A stretch of DNA of 52,110 bases, taken from the IMG/VR virus record IMGVR_UViG_3300047409_000613, positions 1 through 52,110 of that record; one strand, written 5' to 3'. Within the stretch, counting starts at the first letter, position 1; each line of letters opens with the position of its first letter. The notes under the pieces were generated by a model that worked only from the letters and a program-made list of their open reading frames with translations, did not search any database and was not told where the DNA came from. Shown one piece after another: positions 1 through 7,148 of the stretch. Source of the DNA: a virus. Both the position numbers and the translations under genes were made by a program.

Positions 1-30
1 AAGAGACCCGGCAACGACACCCGCGAGTGA
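1..30 (+). CDS. 3' end of small hypothetical gene (second copy of 51753-52019)
   Basis: The last nine codons and TGA of the 88-aa protein that starts at 51753 appear here because the contig ends overlap. See the entry at 51753-52019 for the full gene. Confidence 0.85.
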   Translation, partial: KRPGNDTRE

Positions 31-121
31 GCCGCGCTGCCCGTGGTGTGGCGAGCTCCGCGGGCTCGAGCCGATCGGCGGGATCTGGTTCTGCGTCGTC
101 TGCAGCCACACCTTCCTCTGG
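1..121. repeat. Terminal overlap, left copy
   Basis: These 121 bases are identical to 51990-52110. An exact overlap at both ends of a contig is what an assembler leaves when it walks round a circular or circularly permuted molecule, so this is most likely a closed 51,989-bp genome and not a biological terminal repeat. A true 121-bp direct terminal repeat cannot be excluded, but it would fit poorly with the lambda-type terminase. Confidence 0.93.
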
Positions 122-178
122 ACCGGCGGCGCGGGGCGTGCTGGGAAATCAGGCGCCGGGAATCCGCCCGGCGCGTGA
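2..178 (+). CDS. Small zinc-ribbon protein, 3' part (gene cut by contig ends)
   Basis: The reading frame enters from the other end of the contig: its ATG is at 51979, overlapping the 3' end of the preceding gene, and joining the two ends gives a 62-aa protein ending at TGA 176-178. Two CxxC knuckles (CPWC and CVVC, about 17 residues apart) with a GIWFC segment between them form a classic zinc ribbon. The C-terminal tail is Gly/Ala rich. Function is unknown; small zinc ribbons like this are typical phage accessory proteins. No single start is visible inside this left piece, which supports the cross-junction reading. Confidence 0.75.
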   Translation, partial: RDPATTPASEPRCPWCGELRGLEPIGGIWFCVVCSHTFLWTGGAGRAGKSGAGNPPGA

Positions 179-201
179 GGCGCGTCGACCGTGTCGCCGG
201 G

Positions 202-417
202 TCAACCGTGGCGGCCGGTGTCTCCACTTACGGCCGCCCCGCCGTCATCGTCCCAGCGGGCCAGCTCACGCGGACTGACACGATTCAGGAACCGGCTGAC
301 GATCGCGCCGACGATGGCTGATGGGAGTCGCATCGGGCCAGGGAGCAGCGCCGCGCGGAGGCCGGCGTCGAACGCGGCTTCGAAGCTCTCGAGACGGGTC
401 AGGGTTCGATCGTCCAT
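202..417 (-). CDS. Hypothetical protein, 71 aa
   Basis: ATG at 415-417 and a 71-residue product with a helical N-terminal half (residues 1-50) and a short Asp/Gly-rich tail. It lies downstream of the lipoprotein gene on the same strand and converges with the zinc-ribbon gene ending at 178. An AGAGG-like sequence lies rather far upstream of the ATG, so the start is not firmly supported. No family recognised. Confidence 0.45.
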   Translation of the reverse strand: MDDRTLTRLESFEAAFDAGLRAALLPGPMRLPSAIVGAIVSRFLNRVSPRELARWDDDGGAAVSGDTGRHG

Positions 418-452
418 CGCTGGTACTCTACGCCTCTTCGGTCAGCCGGGTG

Positions 453-464
453 TTCCACGTGGAA
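453..464. promoter_or_regulatory. 12-bp palindrome TTCCACGTGGAA
   Basis: A perfect palindrome lies in the 59-bp gap between the lipoprotein gene and the 71-aa gene. It could be a dimeric regulator site or a weak transcript end. There is no T-tract, and only the symmetry supports it. Confidence 0.25.
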
Positions 465-476
465 GCGTGGACGACC

Positions 477-1268
477 CTACTTGCTAAAGGCGACGGCCGT
501 CACAGTCGCGGTGATCTTTCCCGCCCAGTCCGACGGGATGTCCCGGATTCCACCACCGTACGTGCGCGTGTAGTTCGGGCGGAGCGGGGTGTTCTCGACG
601 CCGTACCCGCCCACCAGGACCGGATGAACCGCGTCCTCGTGGACCCGTTGGCCGGCCTTGTCGAGAAAATAGACCATGACCACGACGTCGTCGAGCGTTC
701 GATCCCCGCCGTTCTTCACTTCGAACTTGACGATCGCGATGCCCTGGCCGAGTTCCGGGAGGCCGGGCCGCGCCTCGAGGTGCCGTAGTTCGACCTTGGG
801 GAGGTACGCGCGCTGAGCATCGTCGGACGGCGGCGATCCGGCCACGACCGTCGCGACCTGTGGACGCGCCGTGGGGATCTTGAACGGAACGGGCTCGCGC
901 CGCTCGCCGTCGATGATCTCTCCGACGGTCTTTCCGATGGCCGCGCGAAACGGATCCGCCACGCCGCCTTCCGCGGCGCGCATGATGGCGGCGTCGAGCA
1001 GGTCGCTCTCGGCCACGGTCAGCCGTTGCGTGGCCTTCACGTCCTTGAACCACGTCGCCGCATTGCCGTCGGTGATGCGCAGCCGACGCGGGTCGTCGGT
1101 CCTGCTACAACCGACGAGGACGAGACAGACCAGGACCAAGCCGCCCAGCGCCGCCAGGAGGCGCGTGACGCCGGGGGTCACCATCGGGCCGATCGCCGAC
1201 CGGTCCGGCGCGCTGGTGGCCGGCAACGCGCTGCCGTTGGGCTCGTGCGCGCGTCTCACAGACTTCAT
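477..1268 (-). CDS. Membrane lipoprotein next to attP (candidate lysogenic-conversion gene)
   Basis: The 263-aa product starts at ATG 1266-1268, chosen because AAAGG lies about ten bases upstream and because the open frame further upstream runs through the arm-site repeats. Residues 1-28 are polar, 29-52 form one hydrophobic segment that ends in a lipobox (LVLVGC), and the mature part has a C-terminal beta-rich domain (about 150-263) with a pattern of alternating hydrophobics and a V-x-F-x-V-x-N-x-G motif like FxLYD-type or DUF3426-type extracellular domains. It sits alone between the attachment site and the contig end, the classic place for a gene expressed from the prophage. A role in superinfection exclusion or envelope change is inference only. 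Confidence 0.72.
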   Translation of the reverse strand: MKSVRRAHEPNGSALPATSAPDRSAIGPMVTPGVTRLLAALGGLVLVCLVLVGCSRTDDPRRLRITDGNAATWFKDVKATQRLTVAESDLLDAAIMRAAEGGVADPFRAAIGKTVGEIIDGERREPVPFKIPTARPQVATVVAGSPPSDDAQRAYLPKVELRHLEARPGLPELGQGIAIVKFEVKNGGDRTLDDVVVMVYFLDKAGQRVHEDAVHPVLVGGYGVENTPLRPNYTRTYGGGIRDIPSDWAGKITATVTAVAFSK

Positions 1269-1318
1269 GGAGCGACGCCTTTCAAGCTGACCGATGGGTG
1301 AACGACCTAGCCGGTTCA

Positions 1319-1342
1319 GGGACAACTTCTGGGACAACTTCT
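1319..1342. promoter_or_regulatory. Candidate integrase arm sites, left pair
   Basis: Two perfect head-to-tail copies of GGGACAACTTCT occupy 1319-1330 and 1331-1342. A second pair of the same element lies at 1549-1573 on the other side of the tRNA-like core. Paired short direct repeats on both flanks of a core are what arm-type binding sites of tyrosine integrases look like. Confidence 0.6.
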
Positions 1343-1456
1343 GCCCGAACAACGGGGAAAAACCGGGACGTTCGGGTAAGTTCGAGAGCGTAAGCGTGAG
1401 GCCCGTTTGGAGAGGATTTCCCAGCGAATCATTGAATGTTCTCAACGATTTTCTAG

Positions 1457-1504
1457 TGGCGTCCCCAACGGGATTCGAACCCGTGTCTTGGCCTTGAAAG
1501 GGCT
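1457..1504 (-). other. attP: attP core: 3' half of a tRNA-Glu(TTC) gene
   Basis: Read on the minus strand, the segment gives the anticodon loop CTTTCAA, the 3' anticodon strand, a four-base variable loop, a perfect T arm (ACGGG, TTCGAAT, CCCGT), the 3' acceptor strand TGGGGAC, discriminator G and CCA. The 5' half of a tRNA (GTCCCCA and the D arm) is absent, so it is not a working tRNA. A tRNA 3' half beside an integrase gene is the usual attP: integration would rebuild a complete tRNA-Glu at the host site. The integrase stop codon (1503-1505) lies in the anticodon-stem part of the core. Confidence 0.85.
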
Positions 1505-2738
1505 AGGACACTCGACGTAACCGCCTGCGCGTGTGGACCTTGCGGGCCGGGACAACTTTCGGGGACAACTTCTGCCCCGGCGCGCGCCCGACCGCTTCCG
1601 TCTTCCGCCTTCCGCCTTTAGCCGGAACGCCCGGGGCGGAGAGGTTCACCGCGGCGACCGCCGCCACGTTCACCGCGTCATGCGCGGCCGCTGTGTAGCG
1701 CGCGGTCATCGGCGACCCTTCCGCGTGCATCCCGAGCCGGCCGACGGTCGCCTGATCGCGCGTCGCCAGGTAGACCTGGCTCAGGAAGCTGTGCCGCAGG
1801 TCGTAGATCGTCAGCAGCTCGGTGATGCCCACCTGCCGCGCGGCCCGCTGGAACGAGCGGTTCAGCGGCGAGGGGTCGAACTCGCCGTACGCATCGGCGG
1901 CGTCAAACGCCACGAACGCCGCGCGTCCTTCGGTCGAGAGTGGCAAGGTGCGCGTCTCGACGCCCCCGCCCTTCAGTCGACGCTCCAGGCGCACCGTCGA
2001 CGGTGTCGCGCGCAGGTTAACGTCGGTACGGCCGATCCCGCCAACCATCCCCGGCGGGATCCCGGCGTAGGCGATCACCCCGGCGCGCAGGGGACCGAGG
2101 CTTAGGACCGGCGGCCGTCCTTTCTTGACCGACCGGTGCGTCGGCATCGCGGCGAGGATCTGCGCGATGGTCCCGTAATCGGTGCCCCGGAGCTCAGGCT
2201 TCGCCGCCTTGATCGACTGCGACCCGCGGACGGGATTGGCGCCGGCCTTGCCGTTCATCACGCGGAAGAAGGTCCGCAGCGTCGACCGCCGTTTCAGCAC
2301 CGTCTGGTCGCCGATACCGTCGGGCCCGCTCGGCCGTCCGCGGGCACCGGCTGCGAAGTCCGGCACGCTCGGCGTCGTCAGCCAGGTCTGCATGACAATG
2401 TCGATCTCCGCGGACGCGATCGAGTGCCGCGATCGATCACGACCGAGCGCGTTGGCCCAAAGCTCCATGTGGGCCATCATCTGGTTCGCGGTCCGCTTCG
2501 CCGCGATCCGCTTGCCGAAGATGACGATGTCAGCGACGAACGTGCCGCGCTCGACGCGGGGCCCGCCGCCGAAGTGCTCGCGCTTCGTCTTCAGCCGCCA
2601 GGCGCGGATGTTCTCGAGCGGCTCGTCGAGTGGGTAATCCTTCGAGTACAGGACGCCGCGGACTCGGATGTAGCCCTGCAGCCCACCCTTCCACGGACGG
2701 ATCCCTTTTTCGAGGCGACGGTTCTTTCGACGGGTCAT
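1503..2738 (-). CDS. int: Tyrosine integrase
   Basis: This 411-aa site-specific recombinase should insert and excise the genome at the adjacent tRNA-Glu core. The start is ATG 2736-2738 with AAAGGA nine bases upstream. An N-terminal basic arm-binding region (1-60) and a core-binding region (70-170) precede the catalytic domain (about 190-365). Visible catalytic elements are the beta-turn lysine in RLKGGG (about 256), the YDLRHS box (R315, with Tyr at the usual first His), H338 and the nucleophile Y348 in ARYT. The first catalytic Arg is not seen: the expected TGLRxGE reads AGIPPGM. Residues 380-411 form a basic tail encoded by the right arm repeats and the attP edge. Confidence 0.93.
   Translation of the reverse strand: MTRRKNRRLEKGIRPWKGGLQGYIRVRGVLYSKDYPLDEPLENIRAWRLKTKREHFGGGPRVERGTFVADIVIFGKRIAAKRTANQMMAHMELWANALGRDRSRHSIASAEIDIVMQTWLTTPSVPDFAAGARGRPSGPDGIGDQTVLKRRSTLRTFFRVMNGKAGANPVRGSQSIKAAKPELRGTDYGTIAQILAAMPTHRSVKKGRPPVLSLGPLRAGVIAYAGIPPGMVGGIGRTDVNLRATPSTVRLERRLKGGGVETRTLPLSTEGRAAFVAFDAADAYGEFDPSPLNRSFQRAARQVGITELLTIYDLRHSFLSQVYLATRDQATVGRLGMHAEGSPMTARYTAAAHDAVNVAAVAAVNLSAPGVPAKGGRRKTEAVGRAPGQKLSPKVVPARKVHTRRRLRRVS
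1549..1573. promoter_or_regulatory. Candidate integrase arm sites, right pair
   Basis: GGGACAACTTTC (1549-1560) and GGGACAACTTCT (1562-1573) match the left pair at 1319-1342, in the same orientation, and lie inside the 3' end of int. They encode part of the basic C-terminal tail of the integrase (GQKLS and KVVP), so the protein end and the DNA site share the same bases. Confidence 0.6.
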
Positions 2739-2798
2739 GGTTTAGTGTCCTTTAGTTCCGAAAGTGTCGATCGGCCGGCGCGTGACGGCGACGCGCAC

Positions 2799-3110
2799 CT
2801 AGTAGCCGTCACGCCTCGCCTGGTCGGCGAGCCAGGCCGGCCAATCGATGTCGACGTCGAACGTCCGCGGCCAGCCCTGGACGAACGCCGCCTTGAAGCG
2901 CTGGTGCAGACGGACCGCCGTGGCGTCGTCGAGCCCGGCCTCGAGCACGATCGCCAGCGCGAGCTGCGCCGGCCCGCTGCCGGCGTAGCCCCACTCGAAG
3001 CCGTCCGGGCTATGGTTCCAGAGCTGCTGCGATCGCGCCGGCGAGAGCAGCGTGCCGTCGACCCAGACTTCGCGCGTGTCGGCGTCGGGGCGCGTCCCGG
3101 TGATTCTCAT
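2799..3110 (-). CDS. DUF6166-like phage protein
   Basis: A 103-aa protein whose ATG overlaps the stop of the gene before it (ATGA at 3107-3110). The WNHSPDGFEWGYAGSGPAQ motif (about 32-50) followed by LALAI is the hallmark of the DUF6166 family, found in phages and mobile elements; its biochemical role is not known. It ends 60 bp before int and is the last of the tightly overlapped leftward genes. Confidence 0.7.
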   Translation of the reverse strand: MRITGTRPDADTREVWVDGTLLSPARSQQLWNHSPDGFEWGYAGSGPAQLALAIVLEAGLDDATAVRLHQRFKAAFVQGWPRTFDVDIDWPAWLADQARRDGY

Positions 3111-3373
3111 CACCGGTCCTCCGCGGGATCGTCGCCGCGGCGCACGACGTCGAGCACCGTCGGGCAATCTGAGAAGTACACGCGGACGGCCTTCAGGAAG
3201 CGCTCCACCGTCGCACGCACATCCGGTGGGACGTTCGGGTGCCGGAGCGCGAGCTGCAGCGCGGCCGTCAGTTGAAACACGGTGACCGGCCGGAACGCCG
3301 CCTCCATCGGCTGGTGCTTGGCGGCGAGCTCGCACGCCATCAGATCGACGATGAGTTGATCGGCGGGGGTCAC
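3110..3373 (-). CDS. Hypothetical protein, 87 aa
   Basis: Starts at ATG 3371-3373, overlapping the stop of the upstream gene, and its TGA overlaps the next ATG. The product is mostly helical with an acidic-basic C-terminal tail and no cysteine cluster or membrane segment. No family recognised; the tight overlaps make it a real member of the leftward operon. Confidence 0.65.
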   Translation of the reverse strand: MTPADQLIVDLMACELAAKHQPMEAAFRPVTVFQLTAALQLALRHPNVPPDVRATVERFLKAVRVYFSDCPTVLDVVRRGDDPAEDR

Positions 3374-3855
3374 TGGGTCTGACTCGCGATGAACTTCCGC
3401 ATCATCACCAGGACGTCGGCCCGCTCAGCATTCGCGATGTAGAAGAGGCTGCCCGGGTCGAACTCAAAGATCAGCAGCGTGAAGCCCCAGCCCTGCGGCA
3501 GCTCCTCGCGGATGTGGTCGGCCAGGGCGCGCAGCAGCGGCTTGATCTCGTCGGCATCCGACGTCGTGTAGTGGTGATCTGGGACGGTCGGCGCCGGCGG
3601 CTCCGCGATCGGGAGCGGCATCCCGACTGACTTCGCGAAGGCCTCGCACTCGACCCGGATCGCCTCGAGCTGCTCGGCGCCCTCATCCTCCGACGTCGAG
3701 TCGTCGCCCAGGTTATAGAGCGCGTGCATCAGCAGGAAGTACGAGCCCGCGTAGAAGGCCCGCCGGCACTCTTCCACCTGGACGTCCGACGCGCCGCGCG
3801 GGATCACGCCGGCGCGGTACGTGGCGAAGGACTCGGCGATCGTCGGGGTCTTCAT
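3370..3855 (-). CDS. Hypothetical protein, 161 aa
   Basis: ATG 3853-3855 is chosen because it overlaps the stop of the upstream gene. The C-terminal half has a conserved-looking pattern (GWGFTLLIFEF, LFYIANAERADVL, MMRKF) that I associate with widespread phage proteins of unknown role; the middle is a Pro/acidic linker. Soluble, no catalytic motif seen. Confidence 0.68.
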   Translation of the reverse strand: MKTPTIAESFATYRAGVIPRGASDVQVEECRRAFYAGSYFLLMHALYNLGDDSTSEDEGAEQLEAIRVECEAFAKSVGMPLPIAEPPAPTVPDHHYTTSDADEIKPLLRALADHIREELPQGWGFTLLIFEFDPGSLFYIANAERADVLVMMRKFIASQTQ

Positions 3856-4106
3856 CGCTGAATGACTTCCAGGTTCGTCCGGACCGAGAACTGCGCGAGC
3901 GTGATCGTCTTCCCTTTCAGCAGGGGATCGGTCATGACTTGTTTGCGCAGCGCCTCGACGCGCGCCGGGTCCGCGCCCATGAAGGGAAGCATCGTGGCGG
4001 TCGGGAACACGCCGGGCGGCACGAGCATCGCGGGCACGCCCTCGGTGCCGTCGTCGTCGACGACGATGAACGCGAACAGGGTGTCGATGCGCAGCTGGCC
4101 CTTCAC
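3852..4106 (-). CDS. Hypothetical protein, 84 aa
   Basis: Overlaps both neighbours by four bases. Residues 8-45 look like beta strands with an acidic turn (VVDDDG), followed by a helical segment (LRKQVMTDPLLKG). No family recognised. Confidence 0.62.
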   Translation of the reverse strand: MKGQLRIDTLFAFIVVDDDGTEGVPAMLVPPGVFPTATMLPFMGADPARVEALRKQVMTDPLLKGKTITLAQFSVRTNLEVIQR

Positions 4107-4372
4107 TGCTGCCTCGGCGGCTTCGGGTCGCGCGGCTGCGCACTGACCTTCGTGTCGGGGCCGATCACGCCCATCGCCTGGAGGTCCGCAGTGATCGCCG
4201 CTTCCGTCTCCCCGTAGATGATCGCGATCGTCCAGCCCAGGGGAATGCCGGCGCCGTGCGTTTCCGTCGTCAGGCGAATCGGGCGCCCAGCCTGCAGCTC
4301 CTCAATGTTCCGACGGGAGATGCCGAGGAGTAGGAGCTCGGTGCCGTCGCCGATCGCGCGGGCAATGATCAT
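4103..4372 (-). CDS. Hypothetical protein, 89 aa
   Basis: ATG at 4370-4372 overlaps the preceding stop. The product has an alternating beta/helix pattern (TELLLLGISRRNIEEL, IPLGWTIAIIYG) and a Pro/basic tail. The pattern resembles small phage proteins of unknown role; no motif points to an activity. Confidence 0.6.
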   Translation of the reverse strand: MIIARAIGDGTELLLLGISRRNIEELQAGRPIRLTTETHGAGIPLGWTIAIIYGETEAAITADLQAMGVIGPDTKVSAQPRDPKPPRQQ

Positions 4373-4554
4373 CGGATCCTCCGTGGCCGCCTGCGTCGCC
4401 GGTGCCGCGCGACCCGCCGGCCCGTCTCGCGCACGCGCCCGCCGATCGTGATGAGGAGCAGTAGCGCCGCGGCGAGATCGTACCGGTCACGCCGGCGGTT
4501 CAGGAGCGCGGCGATCGCGTCGAGAGCGCCGCGGTCGGAGACGCTACGCGCCAT
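4369..4554 (-). CDS. Small basic protein with one hydrophobic segment
   Basis: A 61-aa product: residues 25-40 (YDLAAALLLLITIGG) could form a short membrane helix, and the tail is almost entirely Arg. It overlaps the gene upstream by eleven bases and the gene downstream by four. The Arg-rich tail could be an effect of GC-rich coding; function unknown. Confidence 0.5.
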   Translation of the reverse strand: MARSVSDRGALDAIAALLNRRRDRYDLAAALLLLITIGGRVRETGRRVARHRRRRRPRRIR

Positions 4555-4828
4555 CGCGTCTCCTGGTGGGCCAGCCGCGCGCGAGCGCCTTGGTCAGTTC
4601 GGGGAGGGCGTCAACCTCGTCCTGCGTCGCGATCCGAAACGCGTCCAGGGTCATCACCAGCGCGGCGCCGCAGTAGCCGCAGATTGTGATGTCCCCGGGT
4701 TTCGGGAGCGGCGTCGTCGTGGGTTTCCGGCCGACCGTCGCGGTCGTCACCGCATCGAGCCGGCGACGACAACTCGGACACGACCTCACGGCGAGCTTGC
4801 CGGACGTGCGGATCCAGGCGTCCGTCAC
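4544..4828 (-). CDS. Zinc-ribbon phage protein, 94 aa
   Basis: The start is taken as GTG 4826-4828 because it overlaps the upstream stop (GTGA). Two knuckles, CPSC near residue 18 and CGYC near residue 52, make a zinc ribbon, followed by a helical region (DAFRIATQDEVDALPE) that is typical of a common phage zinc-ribbon family near lysogeny genes. A longer start at 4888 exists but would overlap the neighbour by 64 bases. Confidence 0.65.
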   Translation of the reverse strand: MTDAWIRTSGKLAVRSCPSCRRRLDAVTTATVGRKPTTTPLPKPGDITICGYCGAALVMTLDAFRIATQDEVDALPELTKALARGWPTRRRDGA

Positions 4829-5154
4829 GGGATCTCCAATCGGCCCGGCGTCGTCGTCCAGGCGAGCACCTTCTCGCGCGACCCCCACGCGTCGAAGGGC
4901 GCGTGGTCGAGCAGGAACCGAATCAACCCGCCGATCGTCGCCTCGGCGTCCTGGCCGCCATACCGGTACCGCGCGTCCGCGACGTGGTTACAGAGGACGG
5001 CCTGCAGGAAGCCGCCGGGCAGGATGCCGTCCCTGAAGTAGCGGACGAGCCCGCCGTGGAGATGCTCAGGAATCCCCGACGCCGCCAACGCGGCGACGAC
5101 CTCGAGCACGAGCTGATCGCGCTGCGCGTCGGTCATCTGATCCCAGAGCGTCAC
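4825..5154 (-). CDS. Hypothetical phage protein with GGFL(Q/R)AVL motif
   Basis: A 109-aa protein with a helical N-terminus (MTDAQRDQLVLEV) and the segment ILPGGFLQAVLCNHVADA followed by FLLDHAP..AWGS. I recognise this pattern from many phage and prophage hypothetical proteins, but no function is known to me. It overlaps both neighbours by four bases. Confidence 0.65.
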   Translation of the reverse strand: MTLWDQMTDAQRDQLVLEVVAALAASGIPEHLHGGLVRYFRDGILPGGFLQAVLCNHVADARYRYGGQDAEATIGGLIRFLLDHAPFDAWGSREKVLAWTTTPGRLEIP

Positions 5155-5408
5155 CGGCGCCTTGCTTTCTGCTCGCGCTTCTTCTGTGTCCGGGCGGCCG
5201 CCGCGGACTTACTGGCTTTCGTGACGACCGCGCCTCGCTTGAAGAACGCCGTGTAGACGTACGCGACGGTGCCCGCGCGGCGTTCGACCCGCAGATGGAT
5301 CAGCCGATGGCCCTCCGCCTCGGTCGCCGCGAGGAGCGCGTCTAGGTTCGTCGCGGGCACCCGCTCGACGTTGAAGTAGCGCCGGGAGTCGTCGGCGGTC
5401 TCAGACAC
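5151..5408 (-). CDS. Hypothetical basic protein, 85 aa
   Basis: GTG start at 5406-5408 follows the upstream TGA with no gap. The middle (residues 25-60) looks beta-stranded (HRLIHLRVERR, VAYVYTAFF), and the C-terminal 30 residues are Lys/Arg/Ala rich, suggesting nucleic-acid contact. No family recognised. Confidence 0.58.
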   Translation of the reverse strand: MSETADDSRRYFNVERVPATNLDALLAATEAEGHRLIHLRVERRAGTVAYVYTAFFKRGAVVTKASKSAAAARTQKKREQKARRR

Positions 5409-5741
5409 TCAGTCCTTCGCTTTCTTCGCGCGGCCCCCGCCGCCCTTCATCGACGCGGTCCAGGCCATCACGCGCCCCGCGACCGTCGCGTCCTGCGCGG
5501 CCGTCAACGCCTGCACCGCGGTGGTGTGGCGGTGCACCATCCGGAGGAGCTCGTCGCCGTAGGCCTCCCGGCCCACCGGATCGGTGACCGCGCTCAGCGC
5601 CTGGTCGGTGAACTGCAGCGTCTCGCGCAGCTGGACGATCAACTGCTCGAGCATCTGATCGCGGAACCGCCCGATCCGCACGAGCATCCACTGGGCGACG
5701 AGGGTCAGCGCGATCAGGAGGAAATAGGCTGCGAGGATCAT
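5409..5741 (-). CDS. Membrane-anchored helical protein, 110 aa
   Basis: Residues 1-22 are one hydrophobic helix (MILAAYFLLIALTLVAQWML) and the rest is a long amphipathic helix region with a Lys/Gly tail. The layout suggests an inner-membrane anchor with a cytoplasmic coiled coil. It overlaps the stop of the upstream gene by four bases. Function unknown. Confidence 0.6.
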   Translation of the reverse strand: MILAAYFLLIALTLVAQWMLVRIGRFRDQMLEQLIVQLRETLQFTDQALSAVTDPVGREAYGDELLRMVHRHTTAVQALTAAQDATVAGRVMAWTASMKGGGGRAKKAKD

Positions 5742-6316
5742 CGGCCGGCGGCCCGCTCTTTATCGAGATCGATCCAGTTCGGCGTGTTCGACGGCGTACA
5801 GCCGATGATTCGACCGCCGTGCAGCGCGCGCAGCCCTCGGGTCCGCGCGGCCATCTGCTCGATAACCGCGTCGGGGAGCCACTGCGATTCCGGACGGAAG
5901 TCCAGGAAGCTGTCGTGGGGTGCGAGCGGGCCGAGGGTGGGCAGCACCATCGCGCCGCCGACGCGCTCGACCGCTTGCATCAGGGCGAGGGATTCGCGAT
6001 CGGTCAGCCAGCGATCGGGGACACAGCCGTGCATGCAGGACATCCGCTGCACGGCGCCCCACACGCGGCAGACGAGCGGGCGCACCGCGTAGACGCTGCA
6101 GCGCTCACGGGCCGTCAGGTAGATGCACCGCGCGTCCTCGCGAATCATCGGCAGCCGCCGTCCAGGATCGGCGCGGCGAGCGCGCGCCGCCTCGAGCGTC
6201 GTCATCGGGACCGCCCCGCGCGCGATCGCGCAGCGGCCGCGGCACGCGACGCGCGGGATCGTCGCGTAGAGGGCCTCGAGCTTCGCGATGGCCTTCCGGT
6301 GCGTCTTCTGGCTCAC
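5738..6316 (-). CDS. YkgJ-like cysteine-cluster protein
   Basis: A 192-aa protein starting at GTG 6314-6316. It has the cysteine pattern of the YkgJ (CxxCxxCC, PF03692) family: an N-terminal CRGRC, then ARCIYL..RERCSVYAVRPLVCRVWG and MSCMHGC in the middle. Members are thought to bind zinc or an Fe-S cluster; their role in phages is not known. Adjacent genes do not suggest a partner. Confidence 0.78.
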   Translation of the reverse strand: MSQKTHRKAIAKLEALYATIPRVACRGRCAIARGAVPMTTLEAARARRADPGRRLPMIREDARCIYLTARERCSVYAVRPLVCRVWGAVQRMSCMHGCVPDRWLTDRESLALMQAVERVGGAMVLPTLGPLAPHDSFLDFRPESQWLPDAVIEQMAARTRGLRALHGGRIIGCTPSNTPNWIDLDKERAAGR

Positions 6317-6609
6317 GCGTACGTCTCGGTTTCCTGGCCCATGTCGCGGCAGACCGCCGCGATCACGTCGCCGAAGAGAACGCCGTCGTGGTGCCGGGGC
6401 GACCCCCGGTAGAGCCGTGTGGCGGCCTCATTCACGCGCAGCCTCGGCCGGTACCGGCCGCATTCGTCGCAGATCAACACGGCGCCGGGTGCCCCACCAG
6501 CCGGTGTCACGATCTCGATGTCGCCGCCGACGAGCCGCTGCATCACGGGCAGCGTGAGCGCCTCGGTGATCGCGACCGTCGTACCGTCGGCCTTGAGCAG
6601 AATCGCCAT
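6313..6609 (-). CDS. DUF3846-like protein
   Basis: 98 aa. An N-terminal strand region (MAILLKADGTTVAI, residues 1-35) is followed by CDECGRYRP and then VNEAATRLYRGSPRHHDGVLFGDVI, which matches the end of DUF3846-type phage proteins (N-x-x-A-T-x-L-Y, then G-D-V). Its stop overlaps the GTG of the next gene. Exact function unknown. Confidence 0.6.
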   Translation of the reverse strand: MAILLKADGTTVAITEALTLPVMQRLVGGDIEIVTPAGGAPGAVLICDECGRYRPRLRVNEAATRLYRGSPRHHDGVLFGDVIAAVCRDMGQETETYA

Positions 6610-6612
6610 CAG

Positions 6613-6879
6613 TCAGGACTCTTCCTGTTGACGGATGATCGCGGCGGTCCCCGTCTGGGCCAGCTCCCGCGTGAGCATCTCCGTGACGATCGCGCGGTTC
6701 GCCGGCGTGTTCGGGAGCGCCACCAGCGCGAGCAGCTCGGGGACGCTGAAGTGCACACCGCCGTCGGCATCGAGCCAGATCCCCGGCGCGACGCGGACGC
6801 TGCCGATGCGTTGGGCGGCGACCGTCGCCGGCGTCAGCGTGCGATCGATCACCCGCGTCGGGCCGACGTGCTTCTTCAT
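6613..6879 (-). CDS. Hypothetical protein, 88 aa
   Basis: ATG 6877-6879, two bases before the next gene. Beta-like N-terminal half (VRVAPGIWLDADGGVHFSV) and a helical C-terminal half. No family recognised; position in the operon supports it. Confidence 0.58.
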   Translation of the reverse strand: MKKHVGPTRVIDRTLTPATVAAQRIGSVRVAPGIWLDADGGVHFSVPELLALVALPNTPANRAIVTEMLTRELAQTGTAAIIRQQEES

Positions 6880-6896
6880 GGGGTCCCTGGGGTGCT

Positions 6897-7148
6897 TTAC
6901 GCGCCGCTCTTCTGCTCGTCGTCCACGGGTGGCGCGTCGAACGCCGCGCCGTTGTGATGTTGCGAATCAGCCTGCTGCGGCTCCGTCGGCATCGCGGCCT
7001 GACGCGCCGCCCAATCCTTCAGGCCCTGCGCGGAGATCTCGCGTAGGTGCGCCTCCGGATGATGGCGGAAGTAGTCGGTGATTAACTCGTCGAGCGCGTC
7101 ATGGAGGCGCGCGTGCCGGGCCTGGTGAGTCTCGGGGTTTAACTGCAT
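6897..7148 (-). CDS. Hypothetical His-rich helical protein, 83 aa
   Basis: Residues 1-50 are helical and rich in His, Asp and Arg (THQARHARLHDALDELI); the C-terminal 30 residues are low complexity. The start overlaps the end of the upstream gene by ten bases. Function unknown. Confidence 0.55.
   Translation of the reverse strand: MQLNPETHQARHARLHDALDELITDYFRHHPEAHLREISAQGLKDWAARQAAMPTEPQQADSQHHNGAAFDAPPVDDEQKSGA

Noticed and set aside
1319-1445. N-terminal extension of the lipoprotein to 322 residues
   Set aside because: It would run through the arm-site repeats and place 80 polar residues before the signal; ATG 1268 has a ribosome site.
1457-1504. A functional phage tRNA-Glu
   Set aside because: No 5' acceptor strand or D arm upstream; only the 3' half is present, as in attP sites.
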